NCBI GenBank assembly: GCA_037074615.1
Contig: CM073552.1
Coordinates: forward strand, 20,932,019-20,996,018
DNA: 64,000 bases
Direction: 5' to 3'
DNA from: Leucaena leucocephala
Taxonomy: Eukaryota; Streptophyta; Magnoliopsida; Fabales; Fabaceae
Below are positions 23,401 to 33,926 of the stretch, piece after piece. The notes beneath the pieces were generated by a model. It worked only from the letters and a program-made list of their open reading frames with translations. It did no database searches and had not been told where the DNA came from. Numbering within the stretch: the stretch's first letter is position 1; each line of letters starts with the position of its first letter. The translations under genes and the position numbers were made by a program.

Positions 23401-24922
23401 TATCTCCTCTCATAGAAAAGGTCATATGTTCGATCTATAGCTTTAAATGACTTGGGTAGCTGGGTGTTTGTGTTATATGTGTGGGTCGCTCCCCTATAGG
23501 GAGAGGGGGTTTAATTGTCTTAATAAAAGAATGTAAGCTTAATTAATTTAAGTAATTAATGAAGTTAATTATAATAAAATATGATATGATTTTCCTAAAA
23601 TAACTATCGTATAAGTCAATCTTTCTAATTAATTTTTTGGATAGATTAAGGAAGCTACATAAATAAATTAATTATGATCAAATCTAACCCCTCAAGATAA
23701 ATTCGTATTATATACTATTTAATCTATTTAAATTGGTCAACTATATCTTTTTTATAAAAATACAAAGTGGCATTAATTAATAACAAACTATCTCTTAGAT
23801 TTAGCACTATAATTGTATGTTTGGTAGAATGGAAATGGAGGTGGAGAAGTGGAAGTGAAAGTGGATTCTTCCAGTTTGGTGCGATAGAAGTTATTTTTAC
23901 TTCCACTTATAATATTTTGGGTCATTTCAATTCCATCAAAAAAGTTAGGAATTGAGATGACGGAAGTGGAAGTAAATTTTTTTTAACTATTTTACCCTAA
24001 TTATAAAATTTTTAGACAACTTTAACTCTCCTCAAATTATAAAAAAAAATTCTAAACAACTTTAGTTAAAAAACAAACAGAGATGGGCTCCTGTCATTAT
24101 GTGTTTGATCGGCTGTTTGCGTGAGGCCTGTTCTGTGATACCCAGCCTCACGATGGTCCTCTCGTATGGTAGCCACTACCCCTAAACCTTCGCCTAGGTC
24201 CAATGGCCCAAAATCTCCATTACTAGGAGCGAGCCAGCCAACGTTATCAGAGTTCCCACCAAGTTGTACCAAAAGTAAGAAACACACTCTTCCAACCAAG
24301 CCTAACACGATCAGAGTCATGTTCCACTACTTTTGGTTCACAAACTTGCTCCACCTTGGTCGGTGGCCAACGCTTTGGGTTAGACCAATATATATAACAG
24401 TTTCTTTCCGAAACTAGATAATGTGGGACTCTGTGATGGCTGATATTTTGAACCCCCGCCGAATGCAACATGATCTTACTGTGTTGTAATCATGAATTTG
24501 GGATTTAGCAATGAGTACCAGAATGAACCAGATAGCTTTTCTCTTCAATAACCCGTTAATCATAACGCCTTCCCTAACATCTTATAATAAAAGGAATTTC
24601 ATGTTCTCTACAAAACATTTATACCTTCTAGATTCTAAGTTTCTAACTACACAATTGGAGCTAAGAGGTTTATTAGATGATTAATTCTTGGGTGTTTCCA
24701 ATGCTCCAAACAGTCTAGTTGAAACACAACAATTCCTCTCTAGTTTCTTACAATCATTTCTAATTTCTTCTACAGAATCGGAGTCCAATATTCACTACTG
24801 ACAAAGAGGTGGATCGTCAAGATTTTGATACTGATCATCCTGCAGTGGATTTGAAGCGAAAGATAAATGGAATATACAGATATGAGAGAGAAACATACCG
24901 GAGCACTATTACAGGTCTTCAT
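17438..24922 (-). CDS. DUF707 family type II membrane protein
   Basis: Plant DUF707 protein of unknown biochemical role; the fold is thought to be glycosyltransferase-like and Golgi-directed (inference). Exons: 24922-24899, 21423-21301, 21169-21110, 20976-20875, 20751-20671, 20586-20465, 20358-20257, 20152-20036, 19352-19284, 19028-18962, 18764-18711, 18624-18535, 18355-18296, 18216-18181, 17542-17438; every junction is GT-AG and in phase, giving 403 aa. One N-terminal membrane span (IFLISAAFLIGSAFVV) follows a basic stretch. Family hallmarks are MLFHFDGIVDQW, WWFAKRFLHPDI, YIFLWDEDLGVEHF, LEISQPALDP, APPCTGFLEMMAPVFS and LVHAWGLDFQLGYCAQGDR. The first coding exon (MKTCNSAP) is inferred; otherwise translation could start at 21438 (MHTFQ), giving about 400 aa. 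With the distal start, intron 1 is 3.5 kb and contains an oleosin gene. Confidence 0.85.
17905..18085 (-). mobile_element. tRNA-type SINE, family C, copy 1
   Basis: On the minus strand it reads TAGCTCATATGG (A-box-like), CTCATAGAAGAGGTTGCGGA (B-box-like) and ends CTATGGGGAGAGGGGGTTTT. The same order and ending occur at 23355-23535 on the plus strand. It lies in the last intron of the DUF707 gene. Target duplications were not resolved. Confidence 0.6.
21500..22364. other. 3' flank of the oleosin gene, no further gene seen
   Basis: AT-rich DNA between DUF707 exon 2 and the oleosin stop codon. No coding signal; it should include the oleosin 3' untranslated region. Confidence 0.5.
22365..22799 (-). 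CDS. Oleosin, low-molecular-weight type
   Basis: Structural protein of seed oil bodies; it coats triacylglycerol droplets and keeps them small and separate. Intronless, 144 aa, the usual size for L-type oleosins lacking the 18-residue H insert. It has a short polar N-terminus (about 1-30), a hydrophobic hairpin (about 31-105) and an amphipathic basic tail. The proline knot matches P-x5-SP-x3-P exactly (PAFVLFSPVLVP, residues 60-71). The start codon gives the typical MAEIR N-terminus. GC content is higher than in surrounding DNA, as is common for oleosins. It lies on the same strand as, and inside the proposed first intron of, the DUF707 gene, but has its own seed-type promoter. Confidence 0.95.
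   Translation of the reverse strand: MAEIRLHDSPYYGMQRHYTTDSGPQQAAKVATAVTAGGSLLILSALMLAGTVIGLTIVTPAFVLFSPVLVPALIAAMLLGLGFTASGGFGVAAITAITWIYRYVTGQHPAGSDQPQTTARHKLMNKARDIKDYAQQNVTGGQAS
22860..22962 (-). promoter_or_regulatory. Oleosin promoter with G-box and two RY motifs
   Basis: Upstream of the oleosin ATG (22799): a TATA-like TTTATTAAATCCC (about 22864-22876), a G-box CACGTG (22924-22929) and two RY core motifs CATGCA (22943-22948 on plus, 22954-22959 as TGCATG). RY plus ACGT elements are the known targets of ABI3/FUS3/LEC2 and bZIP factors in maturing seeds. Spacing fits a functional seed promoter; activity is inferred. Confidence 0.75.
23355..23535 (+). mobile_element. tRNA-type SINE, family C, copy 2
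   Basis: Plus-strand copy of the family seen at 17905-18085. It has TCTCATAGAAAAGGTCATAT followed by GTTCGATC (B box), GTGTGGGTCGCTCCCCTATA and the ending GGGAGAGGGGGTTT. It lies in the proposed first intron of the DUF707 gene, upstream of the oleosin. Confidence 0.6.
23536..24898. other. Intronic/intergenic DNA, probable old repeats
   Basis: A block at about 23810-23990 resembles a degenerate MITE (runs of GGAAGTGGAAG and its complement). A GC-richer block at 24080-24480 looks foreign to its surroundings but could not be assigned. No gene seen; a short plus-strand open frame at 24777-24945 is discussed under findings. Confidence 0.4.
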
Positions 24923-26241
24923 CGGCGTTCTTCTGGTATATCATGAAGATTCCAGTATCCGGACACACAAGACTAGTATATGAGAATATTGCATCAATCA
25001 AAGATCATATGTGTGTGTGTGTGATCGTTTTCTGTGATCTTTACGTACGCCATAAGGAAGTTGAAGAAGACTCAGAAAACAGGCTTAATTAGAGATGAAG
25101 TAGAAGAAACTGCATTTACGTTACTCATAATCCAACTTCTGTAACGTGGAATTGCCGAAAGAAAGTTTCTTGCATGTGAACCTGTATTTCCCCATCGCTA
25201 AGATCTACGCGTTCCTTTCCATATACGCAATCCCATGATAAAATCTGCATATCCTTGGGAAAAGGTAGTTAAATTTCCTCTTATAATGTATTTTTTAAGT
25301 TTGTATCAGAAAAAGATTTCCTAGGAAAATGTTGTCAAAAAATTACAAAATAGTTGTTTATAAATGAGGGGAAAAAACTTTAAACTATTCCAAATGCATA
25401 TATATATTTATGATCCACTCATACCGTTTGATTGAATGAACGGAAGAGATTTTATTATTTTAATAAAGAAAATGTGAAAGCAAGGGATAGGAGGTATTTT
25501 AATAATTTCTCTAAATCCCTCAATTTGGAGGGAAAGGGAGGTCCATTCTTTCCAACCAAACAAGCGAAAGGAAAATTCGTTAAAATTTTTCCTCCCATCG
25601 CCTCCAACCAAACAGGAGTAGCCTATCTTGTGCCCCCATTTATTCAAGATTCACTATCTTTGTGTTCTTGTAATTGTTAACCACAACAATGGAGATTTCC
25701 TCACTTCATCACATAAATTTTACCACATATTAGTTGTCTGTGTTGTGTTGACATCTAAGACACAAAGTTGAATTCCCTTCAGTTCTACTGAGTAAATACA
25801 AAAATCATTGAAAGAAATCAGAGAATGGTTTTATTCATTGGATTATGCGTTGCTGTGAATACTCCATTGTTCCGGACAGAATCAAAATCGTATTGTAGCA
25901 TTCAAAATTGGATTACTTGCTATATACAAACCCCAAGTGATTTAATACAATTATTTTCAGTACCATTTAAGTTTTGGTCTTCCCTGACTTCTATGGTTAC
26001 AAGGTTATAAACATGATTACAAAAACTGATACATTACAGGTAAAATCCAGACCAAATGCATCGTATAGCAGGAATGGCCACATCGTATAGCTGCCAATTC
26101 TTCTGTTTTCTGAGCCTCAATCTCCAACTTCAATGGCCATTGCATTTTCACCACAAAAAGTTGCAAGCTTTATGTTCAACCATGTCATTCAATGTGAATG
26201 AGTTCTGGGGCGAGAGACCTCAGGCATCACAAATTTCTGAA
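24923..26241. other. Spacer upstream of the DUF707 start, no gene seen
   Basis: Should contain the DUF707 promoter and 5' leader, including a short TG run near 25012-25021. A block at 25420-25625 with CCAACCAAACA motifs on both sides of a purine-rich core looks like a degenerate MITE. No coding region recognised. Confidence 0.45.
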
Positions 26242-29146
26242 TCACCTTGGCGGTCTCTCCAGCGCAGTCCAACTAAACATGCCTACACGAAAATCTGCCA
26301 GAATGCGGAATGCTGCCTGATGAACATCCCGTTAGATAGATTAAGTGCAACCTTTTCTATAAACCTGTAATTCAATGAAGACATGATACTGAATTAGTAC
26401 AAATTATTTAAAGGAGAAGATGCATTCGAAAAATTGAAATACTAATGCCATGTCTGACACGGCAAGAACTATTCCAACATACATTTTACCAGAGAGACCA
26501 TCTACGTCAATCCTGTACCGTATACGAAGGGCATCTGGACCTGCATTGTTCAAAGAACTGAGAATTAGAAGTTGATGTCACGAAAGAGGGTGAAATGCTG
26601 AAGTTTGAAGACCCCAAATCTTGATTAGTTTATATATTAATTTGAAGCATGACTGTTGTAAAGATACTATGGAAATGCAAGATGATACCTACCAACTGGA
26701 GGGAGCCTTGTGAGCACCTGTACAAGAATTGCAGCAACATCAGCAACATCATAGGATCTCTTCCCAATGTCATCACATATGGCAAGTTTTATTGCCGCTG
26801 ACTGATCACTGATTCGCATCGGAAGTATTCCAGGAGAGTCCAATAACTCAAGATCCTTCCCAAAACGTACCCACCTTTTACATTAAGAAAAATGTGTGAC
26901 AAAACCATGTAGTACCAAGTATGTGCAATGAAATATCCACAATATTTTTATTGGGGAGGGGGAGTAGGGGGAAGAATGTCACCTCAATTCTCTAGTGACA
27001 CTTGGTCTAGGAGATGCTGGACACATTTTTCGCTTTAACAAACGGTTAATTAGACATGACTTTCCAACATTAGGATATCCAACTATTCCAGCTCGCACCT
27101 GTTAATTCAGAAGCAAGAATGTCAGCCACGATGAATTCGCCATTAACAAAAACACATCCGTAACTGCAAAATACACTATATAGTAAAATATAATTTGCAC
27201 TAGTTAGGAAAAATTAACAGAATGACAAAGGGACATGAAGTGTAAAGAAACATATAAAGACCAGGGAAGCTCAGTGGCGTCCATTGACAACAAGGAAGAA
27301 AAGAATGAACTTATAAATCAGCAGCATATGTGTAAGATAAGAAACAGAACACCATACATCTAGATGACGCTACTCAAATCAATCAGAAAATATGGATTTC
27401 ATGAAATCATTTACTGAACCATCTTAGTTGGCCAAACATACACTCCTCATATCGGACTATATACTAAATAAAGTGATCAGATTGGTCTCTCAAGAAAATT
27501 AAATAAGATCCACGAAATTGATATTGATTTTCAATAGGTAGGAACAACACACCGGTCGAGAGAGCAGTCCTTTGGCTCTACGTTTGACACTTACATCAGC
27601 TGCCAATGTCTTTGCTAACCTGCCTAGCTTCATTGTGCCCGGTAATTGCAACAATCTGCTAAACCATACCAGAAACTTTTAAACCATGGAAAGATGGGGA
27701 AAAAATATTTTGCACACCATTCCAAGCTGTCATTGGAGTAAATAACCTTTATGCCTAGCCTAGAAAAATATGCCGCCCAAGCATTGCGGTCTGCAGTTGA
27801 TATCATGTCTTCTCTATTTAAAACCAAAATTCTCTTTTTATTACCAAGCCATAAATCCATCTGCTAAGACAAAAGTAGCAATCAGACCAAAAGAGTTAGG
27901 GAAAATGAAGTTTCAATAATAATTAATAACGGTAAACAAAGGAAGTAGTTAATCAAATATGGAAGCCAGGAGTAAGAATGGAGAATTGAAATGGCAGCAT
28001 GAATATCTTTAACCAAACCACATAATGAAAAATTTAGCTTTTAAGGCTTCAAATAAGCAAGGACAACAGGAAAAGAAAAGAAAATAAGGCTTAACCAATT
28101 ACAAATTGAAATAAGACGGCAAAATGAACATAAAATAAAAAGGCTAAATAATACTTGCCTGTGGATGACTTGTGGACATAGGAATTCGAGCATCCCGCAC
28201 TTCTATAACAACATCCATCAATTTGAGTTGCTCTTTAAGTTCTTTTTCAGCTTTTGCAATATGACCAGGAAACCACTGCCAAGAACCAAGAAGAATCAGC
28301 ATACCGAGTTAAGTAGGATCTCGCCATGTTGGCACGTAACCACAAACATACCTGTACTGGCCGTATTGCCTTTGTCCAGTAATAAAGATCATTGTCAATA
28401 TCAGTCCAAGTGCTATCCCCTTGGTCTCCATGGAATGTGCTGGAATTGGCATGTCCATTTTCTTGCCAACGAGGACTTTTCACACCAACTATCTACAATG
28501 GTCCAAGTCAATATAAGCATTCAATAACAAGCTTGAATTTGGAAACATTCGTCATACTTTCGTAGTACTGAAAAATGATTAATATTGTCATTTATATGTC
28601 AATAAAAAAACAATGATTGCCTAAATTTAGCACCCAACTCAACCATAACTTTGAAATAAATCCCAAATGTATTGCTTCGCTCCAAATGATGACCGAAAGT
28701 TTGTCTCCAATACACATCCATAATAAAAAAAGAAATAATTCCCTTAGTTTGTAATTTCAAAACAAGAGCTTTGCAAGAAATATCCAAGCTTAACTACATC
28801 ATCAGGGATCAACAACACTCTTCGGCAACTTTCCCACCAGTTTTATACTAATTCAAAAACATATGATTCTTCTTGAGGCACCATGTTCAGTTTTCTGGCA
28901 ACCAAAGCATGGGTGAACAAGTAATGGTGAAATAACTTAAAGTGACTCCGATAAGCAAAGAATAACAAGATATTTAGGAATGGTGAGGGGATTGAAGCGT
29001 GCCTGGATGGTGGGAGATTGAGAGTAGAAGGTTGCTGAGGTTGTAAGAGTTGTTGGGCATATTCTGACTCCACTTGGTACAAATCTATCAGGCACCATCG
29101 GAGCCTTGGACAGCCACGAGACAAGAGATAGCTGAGCAGTCATCAC
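26242..29146 (-). pseudogene. DAR GTPase 3 (YlqF/RbgA-like), reading frame broken
   Basis: Homologous to plastid/mitochondrial DAR GTPases, circularly permuted GTPases that help assemble the large organellar ribosomal subunit. Exon blocks: 29146-29003, 28492-28352, 28275-28159, 27860-27718, about 27640-27553, 27098-26983, 26874-26693, 26540-26483, 26364-26242. Permuted motifs appear in order: DAR (VRDARIP), G4 (LVLNREDM), G1 (GYPNVGKS), G3 (DSPG). The first exon looks like a transit peptide. Three defects: one base is missing in the GIKVIYSND region (about 27728), the next acceptor appears lost (CCG where AG is expected, about 27641; the nearest AG at 27656 leads to a TGA), and one base is missing in a G run near 26322. 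The stop lies at the normal family end (LERPPR). Either a recent pseudogene or assembly errors in a real gene. Confidence 0.8.
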
Positions 29147-29277
29147 GGTGTTGCTCCGTCGATTGTTTCTTGCTCCTGCTCTGGCCTTCTATCCTTTGCT
29201 CCTAACTCGCAAATCAAACTCCTTATTTTTTTTTTGTATTTTTCAAAAATGCCAAAGGGGGAGCTCACCCTCTCGAC

Positions 29278-29930
29278 TAGGGCTGATAATTTGGGTTGGG
29301 CCGCGGCCCAACCCGCCAACCCGTCAAAAACTGGCGGGTTGGGTTGCAAAAATTGCAACCCACTTTGATGCGGGTCTTTTTGACCCGCACCCGCCAAGCC
29401 CGCACCCGCGGCGGGCTAACCCGCCAGGTTGGCGGGTTAGCCCGCTTTTTTTTTTTTTAACTTTTTTTATTATTTATATTACACATTTATACTTTACTAA
29501 TTTGAGAACCTTAGTTAAACAAGAGACATTATACTTAATTTATATTAACTTTATCTCATTGAGTCATTTCTTTCTTTATATATATTTATTTTATTTTATT
29601 ATAATTTTTTTTGTGATAGATTTATCTATAGATAGTGACAAAATTGACTAAATAAATATTTTGACGAATTAAGACATGATTCGAATCTAATTAATATTGA
29701 CATATGTAATTTTTTTAAAAAAAAAAATTAAAAATTATATATAAAAAATTAAAAAAAAAACAAAAAAGCTGGCGGGTTGGCGGGCTAACCCGCCAACCCG
29801 CCATGGCGGTCTCGGGTTGGGATTTCCCCAACCCGCCTAGAGGCGGGCCGGTTTTAACCGGCCCGCCTCCCCCCCAACCCGTGGCGGGCCAACCCGTTTT
29901 CAGCAAGTTGGCCCGCATTACTACCCCCTA
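29278..29930. mobile_element. Non-autonomous hAT-type DNA transposon
   Basis: An exact 8-bp target duplication CTCTCGAC flanks it (29270-29277, 29931-29938), as hAT elements make. Ends are TAGGGCTGATAAT and, reversed, TAGGGGGTAGTAATGCGGGC, imperfect terminal inverted repeats starting TAGGG. Subterminal regions at both ends are dense in GGCGGGTTGG / CCAACCCGCC motifs in both orientations, a pattern of transposase-binding sites. The centre is AT-rich and has no transposase. It ends about 130 bases upstream of the DAR GTPase ATG. Confidence 0.9.
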
Positions 29931-30944
29931 CTCTCGACGATACTAAGCAATGGAAAATGAATGAATTTCCTTTTCCATCTCACGATTTTAACTAAACCAA
30001 ACGGGCCTAAAGAAGTAGAGATGGACATGTGAAAAATCTTATATTTGAACACACTCCAAAAATGTTAAATCTGCTTAAGTCTAAGTAATCTCATATATGG
30101 GAGGGATTTATCTGAATTATTTTACCATATATTTAAAATACACGCGTAATTATTAATTGTTAATCTAATACTAACATAATTTTTTATTTTAATTAATATT
30201 TAAACACACGCACTTTATGTTTGTGCATGTTTGTTTTAGATTTCTTGTATCTTTTGTTCTTTGATGCATATTTGATCTTTTTCCAACTAGTGTTGTTACC
30301 AAAAAATCTAACTAGGTTGTTAGTATCAATGTTGGCTTCTCCATTGAATGGAAATATTCCAATCTCTGTTCAAGAGACTCAAAGCTCAAGATCAAGTGAT
30401 TAAATTGATGGCCTTCCACATGAGACGTTGAGACCATATATAATACTCTTTAGGTCCTAAATATAAGATATATTATTTATATTTATATATAAAATATATT
30501 TTTTATATTTATTAATTTTTTCTCAAATTATCCTGATTGATACTCCATCAACAATAATAATCAATAAAGAGAGAAGGAGTTAAGAAAGATAATTATAGTG
30601 CTTTAGAAAAGACATGTCATATTAACTAACTGAATTAATTTTTTTAATTTAATTAAATTAATTAAATATATTATGTATTAAAGACGAGAGGAGTACCTTA
30701 AATCTCAACAATAGTAGTTGCTTATATCTATTTGATCTTGCACTAGTTTCTGACAATCAACAACAACAGTTATTTTTTATTCTTATAACAACAACAGCAA
30801 TTTTTTCATACTAAGTGAGGTTGATTATATAAATTGTAGTGTCATTATGCTCATATTAACAACCGAAGCGATTGTATCGTATCATATCATATTAAAAATA
30901 ATAGTTGGTTTCATTTTCCTTCATTTTATATTATTTTTTTTTTG

Positions 30945-31115
30945 TTACAAAAAAGTTTAGATGGGTTTAACACCGGTTCCCCATTAAGGTTAGGGCATAA
31001 CCCTAGGGTTCAGAAAATACTTGAAAGGGCTCAGAAAAAGTTTAAGTAGGTTCGGCACCGTTTTTCTATCAAAGTCAGGGCGTAGCCACAGAACTTAGAA
31101 AATGCTTACAAAAAA
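30945..31115 (-). mobile_element. SINE-like repeat, family B, copy with duplicated 3' half
   Basis: Minus-strand 3' end reads AACCCATCTAAACTTTTTTG then TAACAAAAAAAAA. The same end occurs at 58065-58255. Within this copy the 3' half occurs twice in tandem (GCCCTGACTTTGATAGAAA-type and GCCCTAACCTTAATGGGGAA-type versions). Confidence 0.5.
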
Positions 31116-32865
31116 ATTATGAGATCGTTTGCCTTCATTTTATATTGTTATCAAGCAGTTGGGAATAACATCTACATTCAACAAAAACAATATTTTACCA
31201 AAAAAACAAAAACAATAAAATTATTATTGGGCCCCCCTCAGTCTATCAGCCCAAACCCCCAACAGCCCTATTTGCGAGTGGCCCAATTGGCTCTAGCCCA
31301 AAGCAAAGCAACGGAGGGGCATGGAATCGAGAAATTTTCTACTTCACTCATAAAACTCATTGAGTGTTTGTTTGGATATAATTCTTCTGAAATAGTCTTA
31401 TTATTTTTCGGCGTTTAGCCTTTATGTATACCAAAAAAAAAAAACTCATTGTAACACCAGAACTAAGGGATCATCAATAATAATATTTTCTCCTCTCACC
31501 TCTCAAAATAATAATAACAATATTTTATTTTTTCTAAACATATATGTCAATTCTATTAAAGGGTAATAAATGTGCACATCTCTCCTAATAAAAATTTAAA
31601 TTTTAATTCATTATATTATAAAAAATTAATTCATTTTACTAAATTTAATCCTGTTAGTTATTTTATTTATCTATTTGATTAGATGTAACAATAAAATATA
31701 TGGAAAATGACAAAGACAAGTAGACGACTATACTTAAAGAAATGATAAAAAAAATTTTTACCTAAGCTAGAAATAGTCATCTTTTTTTGAAAAAAGTTTT
31801 CTTCATTTTTACAAAATGGCTACCGAGCAATAATTATTATTTTTTTAAATATAAATATTATCCTGAGACACTGTCAAATATAGATAGATATCTCTCTTAA
31901 TGGATTTTAACCTTAATTATCAAATATAACTATTTAATCAACACCATGTGAACAAAAACCCAGAAAATCTCAGACCAAGTTAGTCAATTTAATTTTTTAA
32001 TTTTATAAAACAGATCTAACATCATAAAATTAATAATATCCAATCACATAAAATAAAATTTGTTTTGAGAGAGTCTCTCCCAAAAATAAAAAACTATACA
32101 CATATAAATATAAATATATAAATAGGAGCAATCTTTCATCATGTATTCGTTTATATACTTAGTTAATTTATTTTTTTAATACAAAAAGTAAATTCAGATT
32201 TTTTATAATATAACTCTTATAATAATAATAAAAATTGAAGTCGTATCTTTATAAAATATAAAATTATTTTTTATTATTTATGTTAATTTTATCTAATTAA
32301 ATTATTTTTAACCAATTCCATTGGTCTCACAAAAAGTCAATGGTAGACTGGTTCTTGTTTGTTCATCCTATCTGGGCCCAAAGACAGCTGGAGATCCAGT
32401 AAACACCTCACAGGTCTTAAAATAGGGACTAGGGAGGGAAAAGTTGTCCTTTACTATTTCTACCCAATTTTTAAATTATTTCTTATTTATATAACCTCAG
32501 AATTATGAAATTATATTGATATATTTTATCATTTAGTAAAATTGTAGGTTGTATTTTTTTTAAAAAAAATATTTTATTAAAATAAAATGAAACTATTAAA
32601 TAAAAATAAAGTTCAATCATTATATTAAAACAAAATTTATCCCCAAAAAAATGTAATAGAAAAACTGAAATATTATATAAAATTCAGACATCAAATTAAA
32701 CTTAAGTAAAACACGAAACAAAATAAAATAAAATTTTAGATAAAACTGAGCAATAAAAATATGTTCTGACGCTTTAAAGATTCTAGACACGTTTTAAAGA
32801 TTTAGATATCATATTTTTCATTTTTAACCTTCATTTGGATCTCATGTTTACTTGAAAAAAATTAA

Positions 32866-33050
32866 CGGGGATTGGTCCGAGTAGTAAGCGATTTGGTATC
32901 GCTTAAACGAGGTCTCGAATTCGAACCTTGGCGAATGCAGAAAATCTCTATTGGGAGACTCACCCACCATAACCAGGTACGCGACGCGGGTCAGATCCGG
33001 ATGTAGTCAAGACAAAGCTCCAGAACCGTGTAGGCAAAAAAAAAACATGG
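32866..33050 (+). mobile_element. tRNA-type SINE, family A, copy 1
   Basis: Plus strand: ATTGGTCCGAGTAGTAAGCG (A-box region), GAGGTCTCGAATTCGAACCT (B box), then GGGTCAGATCCGGATGTAGT and a poly(A) tail at about 33036-33046. The same order of blocks is found at 58336-58521 on the minus strand. Target duplications are unclear because the left flank is A-rich. Confidence 0.8.
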
Positions 33051-33237
33051 CAATGTGACCCCTTTAAAAAATTATATATAAACACACATACATACACAAT
33101 ATTGATTTACAAAGCTAGCGGCCAAAAAGAATTTACTATTGTGACCTTTTATTTCTTTGTATTTATTTCCTATGCAAATGCATAAAATTGATATTCTATG
33201 CAATTTGGTATGGTATTATTTATTTATTTATTTATTT

Positions 33238-33454
33238 ATTATTTTATTTTTGAACGGATCCAACTGAGGAGGGTGCCGACGTCGTTTAGCACCGTCGTTG
33301 GCTCGTTGCCTTGACCCCAACTATCGTCACCCTTCAGAGGCTTTCCCGGATCCAAGCAATCGGGACCTCTTCGCGCTCTCCTCCACTCGGGCCCGGATCC
33401 GCCGCGTTTCTCACCTAAAGGAAAACGCCGGCGGCTATGTCCTCTGTCACCAAG
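33238..33454 (+). other. Probable 5' untranslated exon of the PHT4;6 gene
   Basis: GC-rich block ending ACCAAG|GTGCTC (donor at 33455). An acceptor CTCCAG at 33766-33771 joins it to the leader just before the ATG at 33927. This is inferred from splice signals and composition. Confidence 0.4.
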
Positions 33455-33926
33455 GTGCTCATTTCGCAATTTCGTTTAGTTTCACGTATTTTCCTCCTCA
33501 TTCTCTTTTTATTCAATCTTTCATCTATTCTTGAATGTTAGAAGAGAACTGGAATAAGGGTAAAGATAAAAGAATGATGTTTTAGTCCATCTTCATTTGT
33601 TTTCTTATGTGTGAAATCAGTTAATGTAACTAACGGTGCACTGGAGGCTCCAATTTGTATCTAGTATAGATATTTATTCCGGTGTTTTTGCCCCTTTTTT
33701 GTGAGACCTGTGAAGCGATAGCTTATGTTCTTACTGATTTTAATTATTGAGTAATATTGTGTGATCTCCAGGTTATGTGGACAGTTTGAAGTTTTCATGG
33801 CCTTAAGCTTGCTTCTATCTTGTGAACCTCCCATTATTAGTAAAAGCAAGCTGTCGGGCTGTTGATTTGAACAGAACAAACAAAGTAAATGCTTGGACCT
33901 TGAAGTGCCGGCGAGGAATGTGAAAA

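Larger units (their letters stand above)
29939..33237. other. Repeat-rich AT spacer, no gene seen
   Basis: Very AT-rich DNA with two SINE copies listed separately. Short frames (for example 31119-31418, 30221-30403) have no recognisable domain. No RNA gene was found. Confidence 0.5.

Noticed and set aside
29148..29651. 167-codon plus-strand frame
   Set aside because: It runs through the hAT subterminal repeats and AT-rich core; composition follows the transposon repeats.
29278..29930. The dense GGCGGGTT/AACCCGCC motifs as a CRISPR-like array or regulatory island
   Set aside because: Motifs are irregularly spaced and in both orientations, and the 8-bp duplication plus TAGGG ends show a hAT transposon.
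32915..32940. B-box-like sequence as a tRNA gene
   Set aside because: No cloverleaf or anticodon arm; the repeat continues into a poly(A) tail and recurs at 58.4 kb, so it is a SINE.
33298..33534. 78-codon plus-strand frame before PHT4;6
   Set aside because: It spans a likely donor and has no family match; it fits an untranslated exon plus intron.
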